From positions 222,529-286,528 of the forward strand of contig NZ_AYWX01000006.1 of the NCBI RefSeq assembly GCF_000502875.1: 64,000 nt of DNA. Reading direction: 5' to 3'. The number at the start of each line of letters is the position of its first letter. Within the stretch, counting starts at the first letter, position 1. The translations under genes were made by a program, and so were the position numbers. The notes beneath the pieces are model-generated. The model was not told the DNA's origin. It saw nothing but the letters and a program-made list of their open reading frames with translations, and searched no databases. Of the stretch, positions 41,312 to 51,000 are shown piece by piece. The stretch is from Mesorhizobium sp. L2C084A000 (GTDB taxonomy: Bacteria > Pseudomonadota > Alphaproteobacteria > Rhizobiales > Rhizobiaceae).

Positions 41312-42361
41312 TCAATTCTCGGCGCCGAGGCCGCGCGCCAGCTTGGCGTCCCGGTCGTAGGCCCTGACGATTTCCGCCACCAGTGGATGGCGGACCACAT
41401 CGCCGTCGTTGAAGCGCACGGTGACCGCGCCCGCCACACCGTCCAGCACGCGCAAGGCTTCGACCAGGCCCGATTTGGTGTTGGAGGGAAGGTCGATCTG
41501 GGTCGGGTCGCCGGTGACGATCATGCGCGAATTTTCGCCCAGACGCGTCAGGAACATCTTCATCTGCATCGGCGTGGTGTTCTGCGCCTCGTCGAGGATG
41601 ACGGCGGCATGCGCCAGCGTGCGGCCGCGCATGAAGGCGAGCGGCGCGATCTCGATCACTTCGGCGGCAATGGCGCGCTCAACCTTGTCGGCGGGCATCA
41701 TGTCGTAGAGCGCATCATAGAGCGGCCGCAGATAGGGATCGACCTTCTCCTTCATGTCGCCGGGCAGGAAGCCCAGCCGTTCGCCGGCCTCGACCGCAGG
41801 CCGCGAGAGAATGATGCGCTCGACCATGCCGCGCTCGAGCAGCATCGCCGCATGCGCCACCGCCAGATAGGTCTTGCCGGTGCCGGCCGGGCCGATGCCG
41901 AACACCAGTTCCGACCGTTCCAGCGCCCGCATATAGGCGTCCTGGTTGAGTGAACGGGCATAGATCGTCTTCTTGCGGGTGGCGATCTGGGCGGCGGAAA
42001 CCTTGCCCTTACGCTCCAGCGTCGGCAGGGTCAGCTGATCGTCGGCGGCAATCGCCATGCGCACGGCGCCATCGACGTCGGACTGGCCGATATCGACGCC
42101 CTTCTGGAGAATGCCGTAGAGATTGTCGAGCGCGCGGCGCGCCTGCTCGGCGGCCGACGCCGAACCCTTGATGGTCAGCTGGTTGCCGCGTGAGCGGATG
42201 TCGACGCCAAGCTTCTGCTCCAGCCTGGCGAGGTTTTCGTCGAACTGACCATAAAGGGCGCTGGCAAGCTTGTTGTTGTCGAAAGTCAGAACGATGTGCG
42301 CCATGTCAGAAGCCCCAGATGCCGGTACCGGGGGCAGGTTCTTCAGCTCTGCTGCGCTCAA
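41312..42361 (-). CDS. phoH: PhoH-family ATPase (YbeZ type)
   Basis: The 349-residue protein has an N-terminal KH-like/RNA-binding segment and a helicase-like ATPase domain with Walker A GPAGTGKTYLAVAHA, Walker B VILDEAQNTT, and the TGDPTQIDLP motif. The start appears to be TTG at 42361, with GAGGAG eight bases upstream. An internal ATG at 42304 (MAHIVLTFDN) lacks a comparable site. It works with YbeY in RNA metabolism; the phosphate-starvation name comes from E. coli phoH and may not apply. Confidence 0.93.
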   Translation of the reverse strand: MSAAELKNLPPVPASGASDMAHIVLTFDNNKLASALYGQFDENLARLEQKLGVDIRSRGNQLTIKGSASAAEQARRALDNLYGILQKGVDIGQSDVDGAVRMAIAADDQLTLPTLERKGKVSAAQIATRKKTIYARSLNQDAYMRALERSELVFGIGPAGTGKTYLAVAHAAMLLERGMVERIILSRPAVEAGERLGFLPGDMKEKVDPYLRPLYDALYDMMPADKVERAIAAEVIEIAPLAFMRGRTLAHAAVILDEAQNTTPMQMKMFLTRLGENSRMIVTGDPTQIDLPSNTKSGLVEALRVLDGVAGAVTVRFNDGDVVRHPLVAEIVRAYDRDAKLARGLGAEN

Positions 42362-42387
42362 CCGTCTCTCCTCATCTGCCGAGACCC

Positions 42388-43809
42388 TCAGGCCAATTCG
42401 GCGAACAGGCTATTGTAGCCCGTCTTCGTGATTCGCACCTGGATAATGTCACCGATTTCGCCGGCCTTTTCATCAACAATAACCGGCTGCAGCCAAGGTG
42501 AGCGGCCAACCTTCTGGCCAGCCTGACGGCCGGGCTTCTCGATCAGCGTGTCGATGGTGCTTCCAACGAGGCTCAAGCCGAAATCCTGCTGCTGCTTCAC
42601 AAGCAGAGCCTGCAGCCGCTGCAAGCGCTCGTCCTTGACCGTTTCGGGCACATGATCGGACATTTCGGCGCCCGGCGTGCCGGGGCGCGGCGAATATTTG
42701 AACGAGAAGGCCGAGGCGTAATTCACCTGACGCACCAACTCCATCGTCGCCTCGAAATCCGCTTCTGTCTCGCCGGGGAAGCCAACGATGAAATCGCCGG
42801 AGAGCGCGATGTCAGGCCGCGCGGCACGGATACGGTCGAGCAGCGCCAGATAATCCCTCGCCGTGTGCCGGCGATTCATCGCCTTGAGGATGCGGTCGGA
42901 GCCGGATTGCACCGGAAGATGCAGATAGGGCATCAACGCCGGCAGATCGCGATGGGCCGCTATCAGTTCGTCATCCATGTCGCGCGGGTGGCTGGTGGTG
43001 TAGCGCAGACGCGCCAGCCCGGGGATTTCGGCCAGCCTGAAGAGCAGGCGGCCAAGGCCCCACTCCTCGGTCTTGCCCCCTTTGGCCTCGCCCCGGCCAT
43101 GCCAGGCATTGACGTTCTGGCCAAGCAGCGTCACTTCGCGCACGCCGGCTTCGGCCAGGCGCTCAGCCTCCGCGACAATCTGCGCCACCGGCCGGGAGAC
43201 TTCGGAGCCCCTTGTGTAGGGCACAACGCAGAAGGTGCAGAACTTGTCGCAGCCTTCCTGCACGGTGAGGAAGGCGGTGACGCCGCGCTTGATGACCTCG
43301 GCGCGCTTGGGCTGCGGCAGATGCTCGAACTTGTCCTCGATGGCGTAGTCGGTCTCGACGATCTTTTCGCCGCCGCGCACCCGCGCCAGCACGTCCGGGA
43401 GCCGGTGATAGGTCTGCGGACCGATGACCAGGTCGACGGCAGGCGAACGGCGGATGATCTCGGCGCCTTCGGCCTGCGCCACGCAGCCGGCGACGCCGAC
43501 CAGCATCTCACGGCCGGCCAGGGCACGCTCGGCTTTCATGTCGCGGATACGGCCGAGCTCGGAATAGACCTTTTCGGCCGCCTTCTCCCTGATATGACAG
43601 GTGTTCAGCAACACCAGGTCGGCCTCGCCAATGGCATCGGTCGCGGAATAGCCGTCGGCAGCCAGCGCATCGGCCATACGCTGTGAATCATAGACATTCA
43701 TCTGGCAGCCATAGGTCTTGATGAAGACTTTTCTCGCTGCCGCGGGAAGCACCGCCGGCTGTCCAGCCGTAGTGCCGATGTCGTCGCTTTCTATCGTGTT
43801 CAAGTCCAT
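42388..43809 (-). CDS. miaB: tRNA-2-methylthio-N6-dimethylallyladenosine synthase MiaB
   Basis: MiaB is a radical-SAM methylthiotransferase acting on i6A37 of tRNA. The 473-residue protein has the N-terminal UPF0004 domain with three Cys ([34 protein letters not shown]). It also has the radical-SAM CxxxCxxC in [17 protein letters not shown] and a C-terminal TRAM domain. I chose ATG 43809; a TTG 30 bases upstream is possible. Confidence 0.96.
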   Translation of the reverse strand: MDLNTIESDDIGTTAGQPAVLPAAARKVFIKTYGCQMNVYDSQRMADALAADGYSATDAIGEADLVLLNTCHIREKAAEKVYSELGRIRDMKAERALAGREMLVGVAGCVAQAEGAEIIRRSPAVDLVIGPQTYHRLPDVLARVRGGEKIVETDYAIEDKFEHLPQPKRAEVIKRGVTAFLTVQEGCDKFCTFCVVPYTRGSEVSRPVAQIVAEAERLAEAGVREVTLLGQNVNAWHGRGEAKGGKTEEWGLGRLLFRLAEIPGLARLRYTTSHPRDMDDELIAAHRDLPALMPYLHLPVQSGSDRILKAMNRRHTARDYLALLDRIRAARPDIALSGDFIVGFPGETEADFEATMELVRQVNYASAFSFKYSPRPGTPGAEMSDHVPETVKDERLQRLQALLVKQQQDFGLSLVGSTIDTLIEKPGRQAGQKVGRSPWLQPVIVDEKAGEIGDIIQVRITKTGYNSLFAELA

Positions 43810-43881
43810 AAGGCGGCTTCTAACGCCTTTCCGTGACAAAAAACAGACGATTCTCGGCGCGCCAGCAAGGGCATGCCGGAG

Positions 43882-44682
43882 CTACCGGCTCGGCCGCGGG
43901 TCGGCAAGCGCCGCCTGCATCATCTCACGCACCTGGCTTTCCATCAGTTTCGACGTCTCCTTGCGGTTCGAACCCTTGGAAAAGGCGATTGCCTCGCCGA
44001 AATGCACCTCGACGTCGAGCGCGCCCTCAGCGAGCAATACCTTGAGATGCGGCATCAGATCCTCATCGCCGATCCAGGCGGCAAGCGGGCGATGCCGGCG
44101 GCCGAGCGGCACGCCGTGCAGACGCGTATAGGCGATCGCCACCGGCTGGATGAACACCTGTTCCGCCGCGCCTTCGGAAATCGCCATCGAGGCGGCGCCG
44201 AACAGCGTGCTCTTGAACGGCAGGACCATATTGCCGTCGCCGGTCGAGCCCTCGGCAAACAGCACCATCGCATCGCCCTTGGCCATGCGGCTGGCAATCT
44301 CGCTTGCCTGGTCGCCCGACGATCGCTTGCGCTCGCGCTCGATGAACACGGTGCGCTGCAGCTTCGACAGCATGCCGATCAGCGGCCAGCCTTCCATATC
44401 CGCCCTGGCGATGAACTTTACGTCGGCAAAAGAGCCGAGCACCATGATGTCGGTCCAGGAGATGTGATTGGACGCAACCAGCAGCGGGCGCTTGTCGGAC
44501 AGCGTTCCCTTGACATGGATGCGCATGCCGAGCGCCCTGACGATCAGCCTGTGCCAGATCTTGAGGATGAAGGTTTCCGGCCACCAGCCGGTCTTCATCG
44601 ACAGGATCTGTAACGGCACGAGGACCAGCGAACCGGCGACAACGAGGCCCAGCGCCAGGAAAATCCTGATTTTCTTGATCAT
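43882..44682 (-). CDS. PlsC-type 1-acyl-glycerol-3-phosphate acyltransferase (possible OlsA)
   Basis: This 266-residue membrane-anchored acyltransferase has an N-terminal hydrophobic helix, the HX4D motif in SNHISWTDIMVLG, and the acceptor motif FAEGSTGDG. Family members make phosphatidic acid. In rhizobia a close homologue, OlsA, instead acylates lyso-ornithine lipid, and I recall it being encoded in this kind of neighbourhood, but sequence alone cannot decide. It lies between rimI and miaB on the same strand with short gaps. Confidence 0.85.
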   Translation of the reverse strand: MIKKIRIFLALGLVVAGSLVLVPLQILSMKTGWWPETFILKIWHRLIVRALGMRIHVKGTLSDKRPLLVASNHISWTDIMVLGSFADVKFIARADMEGWPLIGMLSKLQRTVFIERERKRSSGDQASEIASRMAKGDAMVLFAEGSTGDGNMVLPFKSTLFGAASMAISEGAAEQVFIQPVAIAYTRLHGVPLGRRHRPLAAWIGDEDLMPHLKVLLAEGALDVEVHFGEAIAFSKGSNRKETSKLMESQVREMMQAALADPRPSR

Positions 44683-44703
44683 CGCCTCATCCCGGCCGTG
44701 TCG

Positions 44704-45198
44704 CTAGCGAAGATCGCGGCGCATGACAAGCGCGCCGGTCGGTCCGTGTTCGGCCGATCTGTAGTAATTCGGCCGCTTGCCGACCTCATGGAAGCCCAGC
44801 CGACGATAAAGCGCGATCGCCGCGACATTGGTCTCATCGACCTCGAGGAACAGCGCTTCGGCGCGCTGCGCGTGCAGTTCGCGCAACACCGCGTCCATCA
44901 ATTGCCAGCCCAACCCCTGGCGACGATGCGATCGCGCCACCGCGACGGTCAGGATCTCGCCCTCGCCTGCCGCAAGCCTCGCCAGCACGAAGCCGACGGG
45001 CGGCTTGGAGCCCTGCCCGGTTTCGCGCGCGGCATAGCCGAACACGGTGTCCTGTTCGAGCAGGGCGGCGAATTCGCCATCGGTCCAGGGGCGGACAAAG
45101 TCCTCGCGATGCAGCAGCGAGACCGCCGGACTGTCGGCGATCCTCAGCGGCTCGAGCGCGTAGTCCCGGCGGCGTGGTTGGAGAAAAGGTATGCGCAT
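44704..45198 (-). CDS. rimI: Ribosomal protein S18-alanine N-acetyltransferase RimI
   Basis: This 164-residue GNAT enzyme has the acetyl-CoA motif VARSHRRQGLGWQLMDAVL and the conserved ETNVAAIALYRRLGFHEVGKRPNYY ending with the catalytic Tyr region (the motif spans about residues 120-145). RimI acetylates the N-terminus of ribosomal protein S18. Its ATG immediately follows the tsaB TAA stop with no spacing, so the pair is translationally coupled, as in many bacteria. Confidence 0.92.
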   Translation of the reverse strand: MRIPFLQPRRRDYALEPLRIADSPAVSLLHREDFVRPWTDGEFAALLEQDTVFGYAARETGQGSKPPVGFVLARLAAGEGEILTVAVARSHRRQGLGWQLMDAVLRELHAQRAEALFLEVDETNVAAIALYRRLGFHEVGKRPNYYRSAEHGPTGALVMRRDLR

Positions 45199-45876
45199 TT
45201 ATCTTTCTTGCCTTGATAGAATAAAGCCAGCCTGCGGCTTGGCGTCGGCGCCGCGCATATAGAGTGGTTTCGGCCGTTCGCCTGCGCCCTTGGCGGCAGC
45301 CAGGCGGGCGTAGGTGACAATGTCGGCGGTGGCTGTCCGAGGGCCGACATCAAATTCGCGCCCGGCCGATGCGCTGATGAGCGCTGCCGCGGTGCCGGCA
45401 AGCACCGGAGACGTTTCCATCGCCATGGCCACCACGTCAGCCAGCGTGGCCACGGCCGGACCGTAAGCCAAGGCTGACGTTTCGTCGTAAAAGGCGGCGT
45501 GGATCTCCTCACGGCCGGCATCGAGCGCCGCCAGCACGGCGCGACCGGGAAATGCGGCTGCTGCTTCGGCGGCCAGCGCCTCCAGGGTCGTCACCCCGAT
45601 CGCCGGTATCTTCAGCGCCAGCGCCAGGCCACGCGCGGTCGAGACGCCGACCCGCAGACCGGTGAAGGAACCGGGGCCGACAGAGACGGCAATGGCGCCA
45701 AGACCGGCATAGTCGGTTGCGCTTGCCTCCAGCGCTTCGGCTGTGACCGCCATCAGGTGCTCGGCATGGCCCTTGCCGAGATCGAGCACCGAGCGGCCAA
45801 GCTCCCGCTTCGCCACAGCATCATAGACGCAAGCGGCGCAAAGGTTGGCGGCACAGTCGATGGCAAGCAATTTCAT
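45199..45876 (-). CDS. tsaB: tRNA t6A37 biosynthesis protein TsaB
   Basis: TsaB is the scaffold partner of TsaD in threonylcarbamoyladenosine formation on tRNA. The 225-residue ASKHA-fold protein starts MKLLAIDCAANLCAACVYD, and contains GKGHAEHLM and VSVGPGSFTGLRVGVSTARGL with the typical SFTGLR signature. It is the first gene of tsaB-rimI-acyltransferase. Confidence 0.94.
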   Translation of the reverse strand: MKLLAIDCAANLCAACVYDAVAKRELGRSVLDLGKGHAEHLMAVTAEALEASATDYAGLGAIAVSVGPGSFTGLRVGVSTARGLALALKIPAIGVTTLEALAAEAAAAFPGRAVLAALDAGREEIHAAFYDETSALAYGPAVATLADVVAMAMETSPVLAGTAAALISASAGREFDVGPRTATADIVTYARLAAAKGAGERPKPLYMRGADAKPQAGFILSRQER

Positions 45877-45971
45877 GAGGCAACCGGTTCGAAAAACAAT
45901 TCCCTGTGCCCGCCACGGCCCGCCACCGCAAGGGGATAGTGCATAATTCGTTAAACGGCTTCGCTGGTAGA

Positions 45972-47078
45972 CTATGCGGCCTGTTCGATGCGCAGCATGT
46001 GGTTGTCCCAGACATAGTCCGGTTCGGAGCGTGTCGCGCCGCTGCCCTCGACGATCTCGCCGGCGCCGGTGGTGGCCATGAAGCCGGTTCCATCGGGGGC
46101 CACGCCGCAGACCTCGACCAACGCGCTGTTCGCAACGACCCGGCCGCTGGCCGCATCGATCACGACAAGCGAGTTGCCTTCCGGCGAGGAAACGGCGACG
46201 GTTCCGGCAGCCCGATTGGCCGCGACCGAGCCTATGTAGTTGCGGAAGCCGGACAAAACGTCCTGCGGCATGTCGAGCAACTGCAGATCCTTGCCGCGCG
46301 CGGCGCGACCGACCAGCAATGGACGATCGCTGCCCGGTCCCCGGTACTGGCAGCCGAACCAGACGCTTCCGGCCGGATCGGTGTCCATGTGGCGGATCGA
46401 CAGCTGATGCAGTGCGGCCGGCAATTCGTGTTTCTCGATGACATAGCCGGTAACGCGGTCTATCAGCACATAGGACGGCTTCATGGTGGCGATGTTGAGC
46501 TCGGCGCGGCCGTAATCCGGATGGGTCTCGATGCCGCCATTGGCAACAGCGATCGTCCTGCCGTCGCCCAGCAGCAGAAGCTCGTGCGGACCCATGCCGT
46601 AGGTCGGGAACTCACTGATGCGGCTGAATTTCGCCCGCGCGTCGTAGACGCCGACGACGCCGGCAGCATTCTCGAAGTCGTTTTCGGTGGCATAAAGCAG
46701 CGCCCCGTCGGGCGAGAACACGCCATGGCCGAAGAAATGCCGGCCGGCGATGCTGGCGATGGTCAGCGGCGCGTCACGGCCCGAGTGATCGAAAACCACG
46801 GCGAAGGTGCCGGGCTGACGCGCGAAGACCACCGAGCGTTTCGATATGGGATCGAAGGTGACATCGTGGCCGCGATCGGGCAGGTCGATCGCATGCAGGA
46901 GCTTGCCGGCCTCGGACAGGACGGCAGCGCCAAAGCTGCCGTCGCGTTTGACGAAAGCGGTGGCGAAGACGGCGTCGGCCGCAAGCGTCGTTGCCCAGGC
47001 CGACGGCGCCATTGCCGCGGCAAAGCCGATACCCGCAGCCCTCAGGAAATCGCGGCGATCGATGAGGGAGGTTTTCAA
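45972..47078 (-). CDS. DUF1513 periplasmic protein of the imelysin iron cluster
   Basis: This 368-residue protein has a Tat-type signal (SLIDRRDFLRAAGIGFAAAM) and then a WD40/beta-propeller-like body (HDVTFDPISKRSVVFARQPG, GHGVFSPDGALLYATEN). DUF1513 proteins typically follow imelysin and di-haem oxidoreductase genes; the molecular role is unknown. I chose TTG 47078, with GGGGAGGA about seven bases upstream, because it gives the Tat signal at the N-terminus. The longer frame (to 47441) runs through a dispersed repeat and is not credible. Confidence 0.85.
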   Translation of the reverse strand: MKTSLIDRRDFLRAAGIGFAAAMAPSAWATTLAADAVFATAFVKRDGSFGAAVLSEAGKLLHAIDLPDRGHDVTFDPISKRSVVFARQPGTFAVVFDHSGRDAPLTIASIAGRHFFGHGVFSPDGALLYATENDFENAAGVVGVYDARAKFSRISEFPTYGMGPHELLLLGDGRTIAVANGGIETHPDYGRAELNIATMKPSYVLIDRVTGYVIEKHELPAALHQLSIRHMDTDPAGSVWFGCQYRGPGSDRPLLVGRAARGKDLQLLDMPQDVLSGFRNYIGSVAANRAAGTVAVSSPEGNSLVVIDAASGRVVANSALVEVCGVAPDGTGFMATTGAGEIVEGSGATRSEPDYVWDNHMLRIEQAA

Positions 47079-47209
47079 GAGACTATCCTCCCCTGCACTG
47101 GCTCGCTCCAGGACACGGTGATTATTACGGATCGGAGCTGACGCTTGGCACCTACCGATTCTTGGAATGATCCATCGCAGACATTGGAAGTTGGCCGACG
47201 CCTCCGGAA

Positions 47210-47397
47210 CTTCGTCATCCACGGGCGGAGCAGGAGCGAAGCTCCGTCGCGGAGACCCGAGGATCCATGCCGTGACCTTGACCGTCGGGTGCAACGGAGC
47301 AAAATTCTGGACCGCGGCAGCGCTTTGAAGTCGCGGCATGGATCCCGGGGTCTGCGCTGCGTCGCTTCGCTCCTTGCTTCGCCCCAGGATGACGAAG
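47210..47397. repeat. 188-bp dispersed element with nested inverted repeats
   Basis: The outer ends CTTCGTCATCC (47210-47220) and GGATGACGAAG (47387-47397) are perfect inverted repeats. Inside, GGATCCATGCCG (47261-47272) and CGGCATGGATCC (47334-47345) are a second perfect pair. It carries no gene and fills most of the 352-base gap (47079-47430) between the second imelysin gene and the DUF1513 gene of one operon. I recognise the sequence style as a common Mesorhizobium intergenic repeat. Confidence 0.85.
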
Positions 47398-47430
47398 CTA
47401 TGGGCGTTTCGGCCAATCTCAAGGTCATGC

Positions 47431-48510
47431 TCAGTCCCCATCCAGCGACGAGAAGCCGGCGGTCAGGCCGAATTCAGCGGTCAACCTGGTGCCGATCAAG
47501 GTCGACAGGCTGGAGGTGATCAGCGCGAAATGGTCGAGTTTGTCACGCAGTGTCGGATCGGCGAGCGCCTTGTCGATCGGGCCCTGAATGGACTTTGCGG
47601 TGGCGACACCGTTGACCAATTGGATATGGATCGATTGGGCCATCCAGCGCGCATCGGGCGGCAGGGCGTCGCCAAGCTTCGAGGCCTGGAACAGCGTGTC
47701 GATGCCGGAGAGATTTCCAGCCAGCGAATTGGTGGTGTTTTGCGAGCGCCAGTAGATCGCCTGTTTCGGCTTGTCCGCATCCGGCTTGCCGCCGAAAAAC
47801 CCTTTCAGGCGCACGTCGCGGACCATTTCCAGCTCATTGATGAAGACGCCGACCAGTTCGGTCACCGCTTCGTTGCCGTCGCGGTAGAGCGGGTTCTGCG
47901 TCCCCGGATTGGCCCAAAGGGCTGGAAAGCCGTCCGGCTTGTTCCAGGCGGCGCTGACCTCGCCGGCCATGGTTTCGATGTTGCCGGCAACAGCAGTGCC
48001 ATAAGCGCAGCGGTAGGGATCATCCTTGCCGGCAAGTGCATCGGCGCCGTCGCCGTAAAGAACGAATTCGAGCGCGCCCAGCCCCTGCATGGCAACGCTC
48101 TTGCCAGCCAGTTGTGCCGGATCGGTCGCGGTCGGATCCTTGTCGGACAGCGCCGCCTGTACCTGTTTCAGGCCGATGCTCTTGCGATCCGGCCAGAACA
48201 GCATGCGTTCCAGCCGGTTGTTCTCCTTGATCGGTCCGAAGGCGATGATTTCGGCTGACGACCAGGCATAGACGGTGGCGGAGAATTCGGCGCGTGCGGC
48301 ATCGAGTTCTCCTTGCGAGGGCGCTTCGCAGAGCTTGTGCATCGCTTTCGTCAAGGCTTCCGCATGCTGATGCAGGCCGGCATAGGCCGGGCGGACAAAG
48401 CCATCGATCGCCCGCTGGATGATGTCGGAGGCTTTGACCGCCGCCGACGCCGGGACGACGCCCAGCAGAGCCAGCGGAAGAACGAGAAACAATGCAGAGC
48501 GCTTGAACAT
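47431..48510 (-). CDS. Second imelysin-family (peptidase M75-like) periplasmic protein
   Basis: This 359-residue protein has a signal peptide (MFKRSALFLVLPLALLG to about ASA, residue 23) and the two-bundle imelysin fold (WSSAEIIAFGPI near the start, SQNTTNSLAGNLSGIDTLF in the second half). The usual GxHxxE motif is GLGALE here (residues 143-148), so the His is missing, unlike the IrpA-type paralogue at 51001. Imelysins are linked to iron uptake rather than shown to be peptidases. It overlaps the di-haem gene stop by one base (TGATG). Confidence 0.9.
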   Translation of the reverse strand: MFKRSALFLVLPLALLGVVPASAAVKASDIIQRAIDGFVRPAYAGLHQHAEALTKAMHKLCEAPSQGELDAARAEFSATVYAWSSAEIIAFGPIKENNRLERMLFWPDRKSIGLKQVQAALSDKDPTATDPAQLAGKSVAMQGLGALEFVLYGDGADALAGKDDPYRCAYGTAVAGNIETMAGEVSAAWNKPDGFPALWANPGTQNPLYRDGNEAVTELVGVFINELEMVRDVRLKGFFGGKPDADKPKQAIYWRSQNTTNSLAGNLSGIDTLFQASKLGDALPPDARWMAQSIHIQLVNGVATAKSIQGPIDKALADPTLRDKLDHFALITSSLSTLIGTRLTAEFGLTAGFSSLDGD

Positions 48511-50111
48511 CACAGTGCCTCCAGGAATTTGAGCAGCGCATTGCGGTCGGCCGCATTGGCTGCGGCAAAGCGGTCGCGCGCTTTCTGCGCCTCGCCGCCA
48601 TGCCACAGGATCGCCTCGGTCAAGCTGCGCGCGCGCCCGTCATGCAGGAAGAAGGAATTGCCGTTGACCGTCTCGGTCAGGCCGATGCCCCACAGCGGCG
48701 GCGTGCGCCATTCATTGCCCGTCGCATCTCCCACGGCCTGGCCGTCGGCCAGATCAGGCCCCATGTCGTGCAGCAGGAAGTCGGAATAGGGCCAGATCAG
48801 TTGGAAGGCCTGCGCCTTGTGGGCCGTGCCGCGACGGGTGACGAATTTCGGCGTATGGCAGGCGATGCAGCCGATCTCGTAGAAGATTTTCTTGCCAATG
48901 AGCACCTGCGGCGTGTCGAGGTCGCGGCGCGCCGGCACGGCCAGGTTCTGCGAATAGAAGGTGACGAGATCCATCACCGGCGGCGGCGCCTCGACCGGGC
49001 CAAGACGCTGCTGCACGCCGTTCGGCATGGCGATGCATTTTGCCTCCGCAGCAGTGCAATCGCCCCAATGCTTCGGCTCTTCGGGCGTCGAGATGCCGAT
49101 GTCGCCGGCAAAGGCATCCGCTGCCTGCTGGCGGATCGACGCGGTCTGCGCCTTCCAGCCGAAGCGGCCGAGCGTCAGTTCCCCGCTCAAGCTATCGCGC
49201 ACGATGTTCGGCCTGCCGGAAATGCCGTCGCCGTCCCTGTCGTCCGGATCGGCGTGGGCGAGAATATCAGCCGGCGCGATCTGTTCGATCAGGCCCAGGC
49301 CGATCATTGGCGGCGTCAGTCGCGGCGACAGCGTGGTGCGCGGGTCGAGTGGTCCATAGGCAGGGTCGACGACCGAATAGCTCGGTTTGCGCAAGGAAAT
49401 CACGGTGCCGTCCGTCAGCTCCGCCTTACGTTCCTGGTAGTCGACATGCATCCCACCTTCGCCGCGCAGACCGGGTACGGCGAGCTCCTGCAATTGCGTG
49501 CCGTAGACCGGGTCGGGGAAGTTGAGCACCTTGTGTTCGGCAATCGCTGCCCTCTCTTCCGCGTTGCTGGCCTCCCGTGCCAGCCGCAGGAACATCGAGG
49601 TCGTGCCGGCGTCGCCTTGCGGCGGGCGGCCGCGGCCATCCTTCAGATGGCAGTTCTGGCAGGCACGTTCGTTGAACAGCGGGCCGAGCCCGTCCGAAGC
49701 CTGCGTCGAGGATGGCGACGACACCCAGTTCTTGCGGAAAAGGGCATTGCCGAGCTTGAAGTCGCCCTCTTCCTCGAAGGTGATGTTGGCCGAGGATTGC
49801 GAGAAGGAATCGCGGCTGACGTCCTTTCGGGACGTGCCGGCGCCACCTTGCATCAGTTCGAACTGCTCTGGCCTGGAAAAATCCATGGTCGGCCTGGTGA
49901 CGGCGATGACGCGCGCCTGATCCTTCGCATTGAGGTCGGTGCGCGTGGTGGCGAGCCCGGCCGGCTGAAGATCACCGGCCATCGCCGAAGAGGCAAGCGC
50001 AAACACGAGCACGACACAGCGCCGACGCGCCAATCCGGCCGGCGTCTTCTCAGGGAGCGGCGAGCCGTCGGCCCGCCGCGAGCGGCGCACGAATTCTAGC
50101 AGGCGCCGCAT
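48510..50111 (-). CDS. Di-haem oxidoreductase (DHOR family), periplasmic
   Basis: This 533-residue protein has an N-terminal basic stretch and hydrophobic signal (RRRCVVLVFALASSAMAG, about 29-46). Two c-type haem sites follow: CQNCH (151-155) and CIACH (415-419). The family is often annotated as thiol oxidoreductase. It may move electrons or change iron redox state in the periplasm, but that is inference. It lies 12 bases after bfr and overlaps the next imelysin gene, so it belongs to the iron operon. Confidence 0.88.
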   Translation of the reverse strand: MRRLLEFVRRSRRADGSPLPEKTPAGLARRRCVVLVFALASSAMAGDLQPAGLATTRTDLNAKDQARVIAVTRPTMDFSRPEQFELMQGGAGTSRKDVSRDSFSQSSANITFEEEGDFKLGNALFRKNWVSSPSSTQASDGLGPLFNERACQNCHLKDGRGRPPQGDAGTTSMFLRLAREASNAEERAAIAEHKVLNFPDPVYGTQLQELAVPGLRGEGGMHVDYQERKAELTDGTVISLRKPSYSVVDPAYGPLDPRTTLSPRLTPPMIGLGLIEQIAPADILAHADPDDRDGDGISGRPNIVRDSLSGELTLGRFGWKAQTASIRQQAADAFAGDIGISTPEEPKHWGDCTAAEAKCIAMPNGVQQRLGPVEAPPPVMDLVTFYSQNLAVPARRDLDTPQVLIGKKIFYEIGCIACHTPKFVTRRGTAHKAQAFQLIWPYSDFLLHDMGPDLADGQAVGDATGNEWRTPPLWGIGLTETVNGNSFFLHDGRARSLTEAILWHGGEAQKARDRFAAANAADRNALLKFLEAL

Positions 50112-50123
50112 TCCCGCATGCCC

Positions 50124-50609
50124 TTACTCCGCCTCGTCCGCCGATGCGGCGTTGAGCTGGCCGTATTTCTCCTCGCCGATCGAGGCAAGCAGGTCGAGCT
50201 GCGTCTCGAGAAAGTCGATGTGACCCTCCTCATCGGCCAGCAATTCCTCGAACAGCTTCATCGTCACGTAGTCGCCGGCGTCGTTGCAGATTTCGCGCGA
50301 GCGCTTGTAGGCGGTACGTGCGTCATATTCGCCGGCAAGGTCGGATTCGAGCACTTCCTTGACGTTCTGCCCGATGCGCAGCGGCGCCACGGACTGCAGG
50401 TTCGGATGGCCTTCGAGGAAGATGATGCGGGCGACGAGCTTGTCGGCATGGTGCATCTCCTCGATCGATTCCGCCCGCTCCTTCTTTGCCAGCTTGGCGT
50501 ATCCCCAGTCCTCGAGCAGGCGGAAATGCACCCAGTACTGATTGACAGCCCCAAGTTCCAGAAAAAGGGCCTCGTTAAGCCGCTCGATGATCTGCGGATC
50601 GCCTTTCAT
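50124..50609 (-). CDS. bfr: Bacterioferritin
   Basis: This is a 161-residue subunit of the 24-mer iron store. The ferroxidase ligands Glu18, Glu51 and His54, and the haem-ligand Met52 ([11 protein letters not shown]), fall at the E. coli numbers from ATG 50609, which fixes the start. The C-terminal half supplies [11 protein letters not shown] and [11 protein letters not shown]. It overlaps the 3' end of bfd by 35 bases and precedes the di-haem gene. Confidence 0.96.
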   Translation of the reverse strand: MKGDPQIIERLNEALFLELGAVNQYWVHFRLLEDWGYAKLAKKERAESIEEMHHADKLVARIIFLEGHPNLQSVAPLRIGQNVKEVLESDLAGEYDARTAYKRSREICNDAGDYVTMKLFEELLADEEGHIDFLETQLDLLASIGEEKYGQLNAASADEAE

Positions 50610-50886
50610 GAATTCTGCTCCCGTATTGGACGCGCAGGCCTCTGACGCGATCCAGGTGTGAAACGACATCCACGCCGCTCGCCTCCGAGCGGGCGTGGTA
50701 ATTTTCGGTGACCCGAATGATCGTTTCCACCACATTTGGGAAGCAGCCGCAACAGCGACCGCGCTTTTGCATGGCATGATAGATCTTCGCCGGCACGATC
50801 AGCTGCCAGGGATCCTGGTCCAGCAGCCCGACGATCGTCTGCTCGATCTCCTTCTCGGTGATGATATTGCAATGACAAATCAGCAT
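50575..50886 (-). CDS. bfd: Bacterioferritin-associated ferredoxin
   Basis: Bfd is a [2Fe-2S] ferredoxin that binds bacterioferritin and reduces its core to release iron. The 103-residue protein has the four-Cys pattern CHC (residues 4 and 6) and CCGC (Cys45 and Cys48). The segment after about residue 60 is longer than usual for Bfd (typically around 64-85), and the gene continues 35 bases into bfr. The tail may be a read-out of the overlap rather than functional. Confidence 0.9.
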   Translation of the reverse strand: MLICHCNIITEKEIEQTIVGLLDQDPWQLIVPAKIYHAMQKRGRCCGCFPNVVETIIRVTENYHARSEASGVDVVSHLDRVRGLRVQYGSRIHERRSADHRAA

Positions 50887-50955
50887 TGGCTTGCTCGGCT
50901 GGCTGACGGCGTCTCCCGCGCCGTGTGGCTTGATTTTCTAGCGGAGGCCGTTCCA

Positions 50956-50973
50956 GAGCCGGTTTTCCGGCTC
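50956..50973 (-). other. Small perfect hairpin between the IrpA-type gene and bfd
   Basis: GAGCCGG (50956-50962) and CCGGCTC (50967-50973) form a 7-bp stem with a four-base loop, 28 bases after the imelysin stop and about 70 bases before bfd. There is no T run. It may stabilise the first cistron or attenuate transcription into bfd. Confidence 0.45.
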
Positions 50974-51000
50974 CCGGATCAGTCACCTGTCTTGCGACCC

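Noticed and set aside
47079..47441. N-terminal extension of the DUF1513 gene
   Set aside because: The extension translates through a non-coding palindromic repeat, and the Tat signal would be internal.
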